Assembly (NCBI RefSeq): GCF_010183535.1
Contig: NC_071332.1
Coordinates: 16,678,001 to 16,742,000, forward strand
From: Caenorhabditis remanei
Lineage: Eukaryota; Nematoda; Chromadorea; Rhabditida; Rhabditidae
Direction of reading: 5' to 3'
Length of the DNA stretch: 64,000 nucleotides
Position numbers and translations under genes: made by a program. Positions 22,640 through 34,709 of the stretch are shown here, in pieces. The first letter of the stretch is position 1. Every line of letters begins with the position of its first letter. Under the pieces are notes generated by a model. That model saw only the letters and a list, made by a program, of their open reading frames with translations, was not told the origin of the DNA and made no database searches.

Positions 22640-23050
22640 CTTTCTTGTGTATCTCTGCTGAATCATGTCCATTTTGCAAAAACTTTTTTTTGGCAGATAA
22701 CTAAAACATTCAGAAATACGAAAATAAGTTTTTTGAGAAAATCAACACTTTTAATTTTATCGATAATCGATTTTTCCTGACCGTGAAAGATGTACCAAAA
22801 GACGTGTTTTGAGTTTTTCTACAAAGCACTATCAAAAAATTACATTTTTAGAAAAAAAAATTTTTCAATTTTTTTCAGTCAAAAATTTTGTATATCCCAT
22901 TTTTTTTCACAATTTCCGATATTTTCTGACTATAAAACGAACAAAAAACACAAACATGTGTTTTATTATCTGCGATAAAGCATTTTGCATGCAAATTTTA
23001 AAAGTATGTTGGTTTTATAGCCAGAAAATATCGGAAATTGTGAAAAAAAT
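22640..23050. repeat. Insertion with inverted repeat between sri loci
   Basis: Sequence on both sides of this segment matches the 20880-21000 region continuously, so it is an insertion into a duplicated flank. Its right half is a hairpin: CACAATTTCCGATATTTTCT (near 22908) is mirrored near 23023-23042, with a loop of about 90 nt. No reading frame of interest, no clear target duplication. Confidence 0.45.
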
Positions 23051-23159
23051 GAGATAACATTTTCATTGCATGATTAGAGACATACAGAGCAGATAACAGA
23101 GATAAATATCATAAGTTTCTTGATCAAACTGTCTCGTTATTCAATCAGTGCATACTTTC

Positions 23160-23696
23160 AAAAAAGAGCAGCTGAACCTCTCTTCAGTTGTTATTTTCGC
23201 TCTTCAGTTGTTATTTTTCGCTTTTGCATACTGAAAATTATACAAACAAATCATTAATTCAATAGCAGTGTTTTCACTCACATTGTTATCTTTTTTGAAG
23301 CATACTCTCTGAATGGAGGAAAAAATATAAAGAGTGAGGTGATGTTGATAGATGAATGAGCAGTAAACACTACTTTAAAAATGGAACCAACAAATTGCGC
23401 ATATCGAAATTCCTATAGTGTACTGAGACTCCAAACCACTCATATAAGATACCAACAACGTATCCTGCTACAAATGGAAATAGTGGAACAAGTTGCATTA
23501 GAAATGTGTGATGTATGTCAGTTAGAAAACACATACTTAGATATGCCAGTAGATAGAATCGAAAAGTTCCCAGTTTTTTACATTGAAAAATAAGTAAGTA
23601 AATGCCAAGGGAGTTCAGAAAAAATGAGATGATTCCAATAACATGATAACATGAAACAATCCAATAAGGTTCAGAGAAGTCTATGTTATATTGCAT
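23160..23696 (-). pseudogene. sri pseudogene with internal deletion (unit 1)
   Basis: Exon 1 is complete from 23696 (MQYNIDFSEP through VGILYEWFGVSVHY). It then jumps at about 23412 straight into the TM6-TM7 exon (the sequence that encodes EFRYAQFVGS in intact genes), but out of frame, reading RNFDMRNLLVPFLK and a stop. TM4-TM6 coding sequence is missing. The TM7 and last-exon sequence remains beyond to about 23160. Not functional. Confidence 0.88.
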
Positions 23697-24064
23697 TTTG
23701 GGCATATTCACTATAATCTGAATAAGAAATACATAGTATGAGTCTTAACAACTGCAAGACACGTGTCCCGTGACCTTCCATTCTGATATCATCACTATTC
23801 TGGACGTGCTCCAAACCCAACCTGATGATCTTACGGTAACTATCTACCCTACATTTTCCGTGCATTTAATAAAGAGGAAATCGTCAGAATGTCGTCGTCT
23901 CTTAATCATTCTTATGTTTTTCACTGCTTGGGGAAGCTGAGAGCAACCACCCATGACCAGCGGCTTCATTGGAAGGGAGACTCAACTACTGGTGCCTATG
24001 GATCTCTCGATTAGTCATGTTAATAAAGTTGTTGTTGTTCTCTTCCTTTTTGCTCTTCTGGCAC

Positions 24065-24910
24065 TGTTGAGAGGGCAATGAAGGTAGCGGTCGGAGACTG
24101 ACTGCCTCTCAGAAGAAATATAAAATCGTCCCAAAATAAAGTGTGTGCGGCATGTTTATAAGATAAACGATGTTAGAAAGAACACAAAAAGTATCAGTGA
24201 CCCGTTTATTAAACCTTCTTCTCGGAAATATCCTCGAAGAATAACCAAAATAGAGAAAGGGTGATAAAAAAGAGAATAAAAGAGAGCGACGTGTCCAGAG
24301 GAGATGTTGAGTCGACGAAAGGCAGGAAGACAAACGCGGCGGGACTGAAAGGCGGGAAAAAGAGACAAAAAGTCCCAAAAACCGGAAGTAGAAGAATTAG
24401 CCTAGACTCTCAAACTCGCGCTAGATGCTGATGGCACGGAAAAATATAGTGCTAACATCAGATCTCCTCAACAACTCTCTCAGTGCGAAGACGGTCGGTA
24501 AAACGACCGTCGTCGGCGGGAAACACGAACGAACTGAATTACTCTGGCTTAAAACGGCTAACATGAGCAATAACACGCGACGCGACCGCTCGCGAGTGAC
24601 GACATACGCGTCTACTGCGAGAGAGCGTTACGGAAGAGAGAGTGTTGGGTTTATTGGAGCGCATTAGCTGAATTTGGAGTTTTAGAGAGGGAATTTGAAT
24701 TATAATTATTTATAATAATTTAGAATAATTAAATATAAACCAGATAACTGGAAATAACGATGATAATTGTAACATTGTTAATAAACAGATTGAATAAAAG
24801 GTAATTAAAGGCTCCGATGGTCCTAGTTTTGTGGGCAAAACCAGAGGGGACCGTCGGATTGCCTTTGGTAGCCAAGTAAGGGGGTAACCAAAGGGGGAAC
24901 CTTGGCTACA
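24065..24910. mobile_element. Solo LTR, 846 bp (unit 1)
   Basis: Begins TGTTGAG and ends GGCTACA, flanked by the 5-bp direct repeat GGCAC (24060-24064, 24911-24915). TG...CA ends and a 5-bp duplication identify a long terminal repeat left after recombination removed the internal region. An AATAAA sits near 24800 on the plus strand. No internal gag/pol sequence is attached. Retrotransposon family not assigned. Confidence 0.85.
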
Positions 24911-25364
24911 GGCACCACTCTAAGTGTGACACAGGCTCACCGTCACTCTAACGTGATCCAAACTGTTAGATAAGTTTACACATTTCATATTACTTGAATT
25001 AATGACACATATTTTCACTCATAGTCTAAAGTTTAGTTGGTCTTATAAACTGAACAGGTGATTTTCCTCACCAGGCATTGAAACAGATTTAAAATTAGAC
25101 TCAAAAAGGGCTCCGGGACATTTCGACGCATTTGTTACTTTGATGACATCACGTTTACTTTTATTTTCAGTGGTATTTTGTGGAGAAACGGGGTGCAGTA
25201 TTTTCAATAGTAACTTTGTCTTATAAAAATTTTAACTAGAACATTTAAAAAAAAGTTTATTACATGAAAATTTTAACATCCAGAGAAAAGAACAGAGATA
25301 AATATCACTAGATTTTTAACAGATTTTCTCGTTATTCTAGGAGGAAATACTTTCAAAAACCAGT

Positions 25365-25873
25365 TCATGAACTTCTCACAACAGTTGTTATCTTTCGCTT
25401 TTGCATACTGAAAATTATACAAACAAATCATTAATTCAATAGCAGTGTTTTCACTCACATTGTTATCTTTTTTGAAGCATACTCTCTGAATGGAGGAAAA
25501 AATATAAAGAGTGAGGTGATGTTGATAGATGAATGAGCAGTAAACACTACTTTAAAAATGGAACCAACAAATTGCGCATATCGAAATTCCTATAGTGTAC
25601 TGAGACTCCAAACCACTCATATAAGATACCAACAACGTATCCTGCTACAAATGGAAATAGTGGAACAAGTTGCATTAGAAATGTGTGATGTATGTCAGTT
25701 AGAAAACACATACTTAGATATGCCAGTAGATAGAATCGAAAAGTTCCCAGTTTTTTACATTGAAAAATAAGTAAGTAAATGCCAAGGGAGTTCAGAAAAA
25801 ATGAGATGATTCCAATAACATGATAACATGAAACAATCCAATAAGGTTCAGAGAAGTCTATGTTATATTGCAT
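25365..25873 (-). pseudogene. sri pseudogene with internal deletion (unit 2, chimeric 3' end)
   Basis: Carries the same TM4-TM6 deletion as the unit 1 copy. Its last exon, however, is of the type found in the intact gene at 27542-28656 (ends at 25365 instead of the variant near 23160), so it is a recombinant of two paralogues. Not functional. Confidence 0.85.
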
Positions 25874-26241
25874 TTTGGGCATATTCACTATAATCTGAAT
25901 AAGAAATACATAGTATGAGTCTTAACAACTGCAAGACACGTGTCCCGTGACCTTCCATTCTGATATCATCACTATTCTGGACGTGCTCCAAACCCAACCT
26001 GATGATCTTACGGTAACTATCTACCCTACATTTTCCGTGCATTTAATAAAGAGGAAATCGTCAGAATGTCGTCGTCTCTTAATCATTCTTATGTTTTTCA
26101 CTGCTTGGGGAAGCTGAGAGCAACCACCCATGACCAGCGGCTTCATTGGAAGGGAGACTCAACTACTGGTGCCTATGGATCTCTCGATTAGTCATGTTAA
26201 TAAAGTTGTTGTTGTTCTCTTCCTTTTTGCTCTTCTGGCAC

Positions 26242-27087
26242 TGTTGAGAGGGCAATGAAGGTAGCGGTCGGAGACTGACTGCCTCTCAGAAGAAATATAA
26301 AATCGTCCCAAAATAAAGTGTGTGCGGCATGTTTATAAGATAAACGATGTTAGAAAGAACACAAAAAGTATCAGTGACCCGTTTATTAAACCTTCTTCTC
26401 GGAAATATCCTCGAAGAATAACCAAAATAGAGAAAGGGTGATAAAAAAGAGAATAAAAGAGAGCGACGTGTCCAGAGGAGATGTTGAGTCGACGAAAGGC
26501 AGGAAGACAAACGCGGCGGGACTGAAAGGCGGGAAAAAGAGACAAAAAGTCCCAAAAACCGGAAGTAGAAGAATTAGCCTAGACTCTCAAACTCGCGCTA
26601 GATGCTGATGGCACGGAAAAATATAGTGCTAACATCAGATCTCCTCAACAACTCTCTCAGTGCGAAGACGGTCGGTAAAACGACCGTCGTCGGCGGGAAA
26701 CACGAACGAACTGAATTACTCTGGCTTAAAACGGCTAACATGAGCAATAACACGCGACGCGACCGCTCGCGAGTGACGACATACGCGTCTACTGCGAGAG
26801 AGCGTTACGGAAGAGAGAGTGTTGGGTTTATTGGAGCGCATTAGCTGAATTTGGAGTTTTAGAGAGGGAATTTGAATTATAATTATTTATAATAATTTAG
26901 AATAATTAAATATAAACCAGATAACTGGAAATAACGATGATAATTGTAACATTGTTAATAAACAGATTGAATAAAAGGTAATTAAAGGCTCCGATGGTCC
27001 TAGTTTTGTGGGCAAAACCAGAGGGGACCGTCGGATTGCCTTTGGTAGCCAAGTAAGGGGGTAACCAAAGGGGGAACCTTGGCTACA
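26242..27087. mobile_element. Solo LTR, 846 bp (unit 2)
   Basis: Same LTR as at 24065-24910, with the same GGCAC flanks (26237-26241, 27088-27092). It was copied by the tandem duplication, not by a second transposition. Confidence 0.85.
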
Positions 27088-27541
27088 GGCACCACTCTAA
27101 GTGTGACACAGGCTCACCGTCACTCTAACGTGATCCAAACTGTTAGATAAGTTTACACATTTCATATTACTTGAATTAATGACACATATTTTCACTCATA
27201 GTCTAAAGTTTAGTTGGTCTTATAAACTGAACAGGTGATTTTCCTCACCAGGCATTGAAACAGATTTAAAATTAGACTCAAAAAGGGCTCCGGGACATTT
27301 CGACGCATTTGTTACTTTGATGACATCACGTTTACTTTTATTTTCAGTGGTATTTTGTGGAGAAACGGGGTGCAGTATTTTCAATAGTAACTTTGTCTTA
27401 TAAAAATTTTAACTAGAACATTTAAAAAAAAGTTTATTACATGAAAATTTTAACATCCAGAGAAAAGAACAGAGATAAATATCACTAGATTTTTAACAGA
27501 TTTTCTCGTTATTCTAGGAGGAAATACTTTCAAAAACCAGT

Positions 27542-28656
27542 TCATGAACTTCTCACAACAGTTGTTATCTTTCGCTTTCGCAGACTGAAAATTTACAAAC
27601 AAAACATAATTTCAATAGTAGTGTTTTCACTCACAATGTCATCTTTTTTGAAGCATACTCTCTGAATGGAGGAAAAAATATAAAGAGTGAGATAATATTG
27701 ATTGATGAATGAGCAGTAAACAGTACTATACAAATCGAACCAACAAATTGTGCATATCGAAATTCCAAAACGATAAAGACCACGACTAGAGATACTGGAG
27801 ATACGCAAAAAATAGTAGTTGTGATTTGTACAATTAAACTTCTTATCGCATCTTCATGTTTTTTAAATGTTCCAGGAGATATTTGCAGTTTCAGTACACG
27901 CATTAGTCGGAAAATGTCCAAAATAAAGAGAGCTAGCATAGAGCATGCAACGGATAAAAACATACATATAATTGCTGCAATAAAAACATATGTATTGTTT
28001 TTAAAATACAATTCGAAGTGTGGTAACTGTTGAAAACTGGGCAAATATTCAGGGTAGAACTGAAAACGTATTGGTAATAAATCTACTATCACTTGTCAAA
28101 CCTCCGCAATGTATCTCAATTGCTCTTCTTTCTGTACGTGAAAAGCATTGAAACAGCAAATAACGAGTAAAGGAGTAAACAGAAAACAAAGATAATATAA
28201 GGGAAACAGAAAACTTGGTAGAGTATTTGTTTTTAATATGGTAGCAATGGTTTGATGTTTCTGAACGAAGCTCATAATCAAGAGTTCGAACTGTAGTGAC
28301 ATCATGCTGTCTAGGATTATCTGTAAATCAGAAATAAATGCAATTTTATCAGTTCGACGGAAACTTACAACATTATAGTGTAATGGGACCCCAAACCACT
28401 CAGGTAGGATACCAACAACGTATCCTGCTAAAAATGGGAAAAGTGGAACAGCTTGCATTAGAAATGTCACATGTATGTCAGTTAGAAAGCACATACTTAG
28501 ATAGGCCAGCAAATAAAATCGAAAATTTCCCAGTTTTTTACATTGAAAAAGAAGTAAGTAAATGCCAAGGCAGTTCAGAAAAAATGAGATAATTCCAATA
28601 ATATGATAACATGAAATAATCCAATAAGGTTCAGAGAAGTCTATGTTATATTGCAT
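27542..28656 (-). CDS. sri-type serpentine chemoreceptor, 4 exons
   Basis: Class I GPCR. Start at 28656, MQYNIDFSEPYWIISCYH; GIYLLLFQCKKLGNFRFYLL; TDIHVTFLMQAVPLFPFLAGY. Exon 1 ends after LHYNV at GTAAGT. Exon 2 contains MSFVQKHQTIA and TM5. Exon 3 contains LKLQISPGTFKKHEDAIRSL and HSSINIISLFIFFPPFREY. The last exon, after TTTTCAG, encodes LRKRKITTVVRSS and stops at 27542. About 330 residues with no lesion. The 3' end was the partner in the crossing-over that made the 2177-bp tandem repeat, yet the gene itself survived. Confidence 0.86.
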
Positions 28657-28723
28657 GTTGGGAAGAAAAAGTGACTGGTCGACTGATAATCATAGCCAGA
28701 AAATTAGTTGGTTGTGAGACAAA

Positions 28724-28734
28724 GACAGGTGGAA
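28724..28734 (-). promoter_or_regulatory. E-box TTCCACCTGTC upstream of sri
   Basis: A full match to WWYCACSTGYY on the coding strand, about 70 bp before the start codon at 28656. Family members share the core and spacing (22206-22211; srw at 11416-11421 and 62192-62197). Confidence 0.55.
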
Positions 28735-29316
28735 TATCATTGAAAAGTGCTATTTCTGTTAACTGCGGAAGTAAAAACTTATGAACTCGTACCTCAAGTC
28801 ATAGCTCCTGTGCCACCCATCTCACAGTAGATCCACTTTAATCTGCATAAGAAATAAATAGAATGAGTCTCAACAACTGCAAGACACGTGTCCGGTGACC
28901 TTCTACTCTGATATCATCACTATTCTGGATGTGCTCTAAACGCAACCTGATGATCTTGCGGTAACTATCTACCTAACATTTTCCGTGGAAGAGGAAATCG
29001 CCAGAATGTCGTGGTCTTTCAATCATTCTACACTCTCTGCGTTTGACTGTCTACTGATGATGATGTTTGACAACATGGTTCGGAGAAAGATATTTTTCCC
29101 TTTTTAAAAAGTTTTCTCGCCTAATCATAAACAACACATTGAATTAACATCTCGAAAAGCAATTATAGTTGGTCACATTTTTTGAAAGGTATTATTGTGG
29201 AAAATTGCATACTTGAGCGAAAAATAATAAGAGAGACCTGTCTTTCATAAAATTCTACAAGTGGCTTTTGGCATTGATTTTCGAAATCATAAAACGTTCA
29301 CACCATTCTTGATACT
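28735..29316. other. Intergenic, LINE-like remnant only
   Basis: Contains a partial copy of the sri-flank repeat (ACACTCTCTGCGTTTGACTG near 29029). The region 29090-29316 is AT-rich and leads into the irld-type gene. No other gene seen. Confidence 0.45.
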
Positions 29317-31160
29317 ATGTGCATATCCATATGCTTCATTGTTTACATTTTTCTAATTCCTTTCTCCCTTGGAAACAATGACAAGGATTTAAAACACGTT
29401 CTGGATGCCTATAAAGAAAGTTAGTTTCATATAAAGAAAGTTTTTTTTATTCTCTATCAGTTCTTAACTTTCAGACCCCGATTGTGTCTTCAATTACACC
29501 CAATTCAACTCCACCACTATTAAATTTTTTCCACAATGTGAGATGGTGTATGCTATAATTGTTATCAACTCTGATACTGATTTATCGGGGGCTCAAATCA
29601 AAAATAGATTAAAAAACATGAACACGCTGGTTGGCGGGATAATAATCGAGAACTCTAACATTACCAGTTTCTCAATTCTGACACCTGAAAAGACCAGAGG
29701 TTATGTTGGCTTTTATTGTGAGACATGTGAGTTTATAGACTTCGTGAATGAGAAAATGAGGTTTTCTTCAGATGGGTTATTTCTTAAGAACAATTCATAT
29801 CTCACGGATGCCAGTATGTTATCGAATATCCGTTTGTACCCTGGAAACAGTCAGGGTGATTGTGTGATCCAAGTGAAGGATAATAAGTTGCTAGATATGG
29901 AAAAATTGTGTGATAATGGGTGGCTGGCAGAGTCTACAGATCTAACAACAACTGGAAACTTGAAAAATTGTGGTTAGTTTTTTTTCTACTTTAATGTTTC
30001 TAATTAGAAGTATTCAGGTTGTCAAATTAGTGAAATCTCGTCATCTGCTCAGAATTGCTCTGCCACTTATAACGGGATTCAGTTACTCAACGTTTCAGTC
30101 AATACATCTCATTTTTCAAATATCAAGCTTGTCAAAGGAATAATCAATATCCAAGATACAAACATTCAGAACTTATCTTTTCTGAAAAGTTTTCAATACT
30201 GGACGGTTAGAAGCGACAAATCAATTATTCTCAATCTTCAGAATAATCCAGAGATGACCAGATTTTTATTACCGAAAATTTGGGTATCTGCATAACTTTT
30301 TTTCAAAACGTTCTAATTTAAAAATGTTTAAGAATATTGAAAATAATGCTCCAGATGGAATTACTCTTGCCAACTTTGAGAATTTGCACCCTGATTTCTG
30401 TCTGTCTCTGTCGGAGATGATGATCCTGCTCGAACTGAATTTACCTTTTGTGAATCTTCAAGCAAAATTCTGTGAGGACCCTGGAGATATTGTGGAGCTG
30501 ATTTTATGTCGGTTCTCTTCGATGTACGATTTGCCGAATAACTGCGATATAGTTCTGGGAGACTTGAAGATAGAGAAAGGAGATGAAGATGACTGCACCA
30601 AACTGAATAATATGAAGTATTTATTTGGAGCATTGATTGTCCAAAACACTGAATTAACAGATTTGGACAATTTGGCAGCTTGCAAACATATTGTCTCTTT
30701 AAATGGTAATTGTTTATATGTATTTCAAAGCTCAAAACATATTGAGTTCCTAATTTCAGATTCATATCCAGTGATTCAATTCATTTCAAACAAGAAACTC
30801 AAAAATTTGGAACTTCGATACATTTATGTTTGTCAGAAATGTATTCTAAAAACTTTCAAAAAATATTTCAGAGTATAACGACCCGAGGCAAAAGAGAAGC
30901 TATAATTCAGGACAACGATCTTTTCAAAGCAGAACTAGGCAATCAGTCCTGTCAGCTTTTTCAATCTTATACTGAATACTCTGAGTTCATGACAAGATTG
31001 GTGTATACTGGAGGGGATTGTGGTCTATATACTTTTTAAAACATTTTACCAAATACATGAAAATCTTTTAGGTGCTCGCGTGGATATCAAACAGATTTCT
31101 ACTATCAGTACTAACCTCTCATCAATTTTAGTGACCGTGCTTATATTATTCATTTTTTGA
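29317..31160 (+). CDS. irld-type secreted/membrane protein with two receptor L domains
   Basis: Belongs to the nematode family with insulin/EGF-receptor L domains (irld). Start at 29317: MCISICFIVYIFLIPFSLGN is a signal peptide. The first L domain follows (DCVFNYTQFNSTTIKFFPQC, then LVGGIIIENSNITSFSIL, NLKNCG), the second begins at CQISEISSSAQNC and includes GIINIQDTNIQNLSFL, ENLHPDFC and LVYTGGDCG. Introns are short; one is flanked by W|GTATCTGC near 30285 and another by TAT|GTTTGTCAG near 30826. A final exon after CTTTTAG (31070) encodes a hydrophobic tail ending at 31158-31160, probably a membrane or GPI anchor. No kinase domain. Ligand unknown; expanded family with proposed sensory roles. 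Paralogue at 38704-40434. Confidence 0.8.
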
Positions 31161-31512
31161 ATTAACTTAATAACACTTTAATTCTGCATCATTTAAAAAG
31201 GAAGGCCCCACTATCGGCAGTAAAATACCGTTGAAAGGCTCTAACTAGTGATGCGAAAATGGCAATGCAGGTGTGCCAGATATCAAAGGAATATGATCTA
31301 ACTATAAGAATTTGATTCTTACAGAATGGAAACATTATTACTTCTATTTATTTTATTTATTGAAACGAATGAACAAGTCACTGACACGTTACATTTGAAA
31401 TAAAGTTGGATTAAATTTAATATGTAGGCAGGGCGCAGATTAAAATATGGGATTTGAGGGTATATCTAAAGACAAACATTGATAATCACTACCAAGTCGC
31501 TGAAAAAACCGC
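31161..31512. other. Intergenic, no gene seen
   Basis: AT-rich spacer between convergent irld-type and str-type genes. Homology with block C2 starts near 31490. Confidence 0.5.
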
Positions 31513-32731
31513 TTAGTTCATAACAATTGGAGAATTCACATTCTTCGATCCTGTCTGATTTGTACTTGGCTCTGTTTCCACGGTACTCAATAACTGTTTA
31601 CATTTATCCAAAAACTGAATGATGAGTTCTGGAAGATGTACACTGAACAAACGATATTCATACGTCAACTCACTTTTTGCAGCTTTTTTGTAGTCTGCAA
31701 CGATATACATAACAATGATAGCATCCATTGCTGGGTACAATGTGAAGGCGCAGAGGAATATTCCAGTTGGTAGATCACACTCTAGATCTAGTAGAGGAAG
31801 GTAGATTATAAGCATCACAGGAGAAAACAGAGTTATAGTGGGCGTCACAATCTGGAGAATAAGAGTCTTGAAAAATTGCTTGTGTAGGTTTCTCAATGAA
31901 ATTGAGAGCATTTGAAGCTTTTCCTCCATGCCAATATACATAAAAATAGCACAATAGATGATTACAGTATACTGGATAGCCATGATACATGTCATGGTAG
32001 TTGTCGACGAAATATTAAACCATCGGATAGAACCGGTAGCGTCATAGGCAACGACGGCTACACCCGAAACCTCAGATATGTCGAGATTGAGTTTTTGAAG
32101 CATATCAGAGCTGAAGTAATAAGCTAAAAGTAATTTCATTACACTCGACTTGCTTCAAGTATCCTTTTGAGTATTCGTCTATTTTATCAAAATACAAAAT
32201 CCCCAGAGCCCAAGCAACACCGAAGAACACCGAATAGACAACAGAGATCATAAACTTCCATCCTTTGAAAAAGCGGAGTTTCGTTTCACTGAAAAGCAAC
32301 ACTTCATCACAATTCGTTTCCGAGAGAACTTACTCAAAAATCGCCCAGTATCGATATAAAAATTGAACCGATAGCATGGAGATGGTAGATGCGTACACTC
32401 CAGTGTATAAGCACAAACAGAAGGTTACAACGTCTTGACTCATTCCAAATGGGCGACTGGTACTATAGAAGACATAGCCAGCATTGTGAGAATACACATT
32501 CTAAAATTAGAACAAATGTAATGTTTCCTATTACACGATTACCGGATAAAGAAGTAGCTCCATCGTTGCAAAAAGGATACCAACTGTTGGAAAGAAAATC
32601 AAAAAAAAAAAAACTGTAAGAAATATCAAAATGTAGCAGAAAAAAGTGGTAGAGATAAACCCAAACTGAGCAATAAGCTGGGCGATTTTCACATAGATAG
32701 TGAAGGATTTCGATTCAGAAGCGTCGGGCAT
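31513..32731 (-). CDS. str-type serpentine chemoreceptor with small in-frame deletion (C1 copy)
   Basis: GPCR of the str/srj superfamily. Exon 1 from 32731 (MPDASESKSF) encodes TM1, exon 2 has SRPFGMSQD and SVQFLYRYWAIF (TM3), exon 3 KLRFFKGWKF and TM4, exon 4 NLHKQFFKTLILQIVTPTIT (TM6) and TLYPAMDAIIVMYIVADYKK (TM7). Against its relatives it lacks ten codons, including the GSYKYL stretch just before TM2, replaced by a T run; the frame is kept. Intron 3 has a GC donor (TTGAA|GCAAGT) where the copy at 36997 has GTAAGT. It may be expressed but is structurally compromised in the first intracellular loop. str versus srj cannot be settled by eye. Confidence 0.75.
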
Positions 32732-33130
32732 TTTCAGAATGATGATAACGTTCTGTTGGCTAACTATACGCTGGTATTAATGTTTTTGAATAAAGATATA
32801 TGGCAGACAGGAAATTGTATTACAGACTATTGTTTTCAGACTGTTTTTGATCAGATCTTATAGACTACGTCTGTATGACAGGAAATTGAATCGTATAATA
32901 TTGTTATCAGAATGCTTTTAATGTAAAAACGTTGTGTGTACCCGTATTAAGATAATTACCGTAAAACCTGTAATAGAACTACATGGACTTCTATTTTTCC
33001 AACACATTCAGGCGTACTTTATTAAAATGTGAACTTCTATTTTTTAAAGATGAGAAGAACCATTCGGATATTTTCTCAATGAAACCTTAAACACTCTTGA
33101 TAAATTTAAACAAAAAAAGAAAAACAATTC
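32732..33130. other. Intergenic, dispersed repeat
   Basis: Contains the motif ACCGTAAAACCTGTAATAGAA (about 32959), a dispersed repeat also found at 52330 and, in variant form, in srw introns at 9767 and 60538. No gene seen. Confidence 0.5.
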
Positions 33131-34476
33131 TCAATAACTTTTCGTCGAATCCTTTGATATATTTCCAGTTGCCACAACTATTGTCTCGGTCCTTGTAGGC
33201 TCGTTGACCTGAAATCCGTGTCATTCTACTGCTGTCGTCATTTTAATTCTTACTTTCGTCTTAGCCCTTCTCCAGAAATGTTTCAGAGCAACTTCCCGAT
33301 AATGTGAAGACATAAACAAACAGACAAAACAGTGAGTCACTGAATTCAAGGTGAGCAATGTTTTGGGCACATGCGTCAGCATCATAGTTAGTTGTCTGAA
33401 AGTTAGAGTGGAATTTGATATGTTGATAAAAGTACATTGACTCTTACACTCGAAAAAATGGAATGTTGTCGTTTGGATAAGGCCATTTGCTAAAAATAAA
33501 AAGAATACTGTATCCAAGCGTAGCTATCAAGAAGGAAACTGTCATTCCAATTATCAAATTTGAAGTGTTTTCTTGTCTAAAATTTGTCATAAAACAAGAA
33601 AATTAATAAACCGATTGATTACTTTTCAGTTCCCAATCTCTTCCGTCGTTTCTTCGCAATCTTGAGCGCTACCAGAAGAATTACAGTAAGAAAAGTGTAG
33701 ATCACGGTGAGCACTAATATACTGAAACCTTCTGTGAGTTCGTGTTGTGCCACTTTTTCATCTTCGAGTCCATTAAAATAGCAACTGAAAATCAAATATC
33801 TTGCTTTGGTGGGTCGGAGTGAAACTCACAATGACAAAACATCTTTATGGGGTTTCGCCCGAAGATAAAACTCTGCGTACCAAATTCCCAAAATAAGATA
33901 AAAAATGAACACTATGAAAATTGCTGTGGAAAGTTTCGTCAATCGATTTGCCACCGCGCTCATAGAGAACATAACAGAGACAGTGCGGATGAAAGTCATC
34001 GACAAGGCAAGTACTATGGAACTCATTCTCCCAAATTTTTGAACTCCTCCAGAATACCATTCAATTCCCATATAAAGCCATTGTTTGAAACTAGCACAGG
34101 TACCGATTTTTTCTGCTATATACGCATAGTCATACACAAATGCTTCAGAAATACTCGATGCAAAAACCAGAATATCAGAGACACAAATTCCAATCATGAT
34201 GAAAAACACAGCGTTGTTCCTGAGCTCTTTTTTTGTTAGAACAAAAAAATGCAGCAAATTTAAAAATAATCCAATATAGGTGGCAACTTCATTCAATAGT
34301 TTGGAATATTTTAAAAATCTCACCTCGATTTCCACATCAAACGTGAATATGCTATCTTTGTCGATGCAATCAGTACAGTCACCAGTCCATGGATAGAATA
34401 CAAGCGGCTCGTATTCGGTGGTGGTCGATGGAGGACATAGTGTAGTTGTCGGGTTTTTCTCGTGAATTTTTCGCAT
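33131..34476 (-). CDS. srw-type serpentine chemoreceptor (C1 copy)
   Basis: Class W GPCR, five exons as read. N-terminus MRKIHEKNPTTTLCPPSTTT then a Tyr/Asp/Cys-containing ectodomain (two CxxC-like Cys near residues 33-36). TM1-TM2 LLHFFVLTKKELRNN and IGICVSD; TM3 FGRMSSIVLALSMTFIRTVSV and FSMSA. Exon 2 starts with CYFNGLEDEKV (loop 2) and runs through TM5 to KKRRKRLG. Exon 3 TM6; exon 4 LNSVTHCFVCLFMSSHYREV; a last exon after ATTTCAG ends at the stop 33131-33133. The deep K for R change in LTKK is the only motif change noticed. The near-identical copy at 52512-53866 is also intact. Confidence 0.86.
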
Positions 34477-34709
34477 TAGATTGGAGAATTCGAAATGAAA
34501 GTAGGCGATTTGTTTTCAGAATGGCAATATATGTAATCTCGAGTTATAATAGGTGGTTGAGTCGAGAGAAAACACATGACTCATTGTGAGAGGGATAAAT
34601 GTTTAAAAATGTTTTATCAAAACTACATGAAAAAAGTTATTATTATTATTCTGGAACAACTTAGAAACAAGAAAAAATTATTATTATTGAACCAAAATGT
34701 TTCCAGAAG

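Larger units (their letters stand above)
23218..27571. repeat. Exact 2177-bp tandem duplication
   Basis: Unit 1 (about 23218-25394) and unit 2 (about 25395-27571) are the same length, and every stretch I compared was identical at an offset of 2177. Each contains a deleted sri pseudogene, LINE-like remnant, solo LTR and a copy of the 3' end of the sri gene at 27542. Both breakpoints fall at the same place in the last exon of sri paralogues (around TTTCGCTTT), which points to unequal crossing-over between them. Confidence 0.9.

Noticed and set aside
24425..24667. Open frame rich in Arg/Thr (also at 26602-26844)
   Set aside because: It lies wholly inside the solo LTR, has no start context or domain, and is present twice only because of the tandem duplication.
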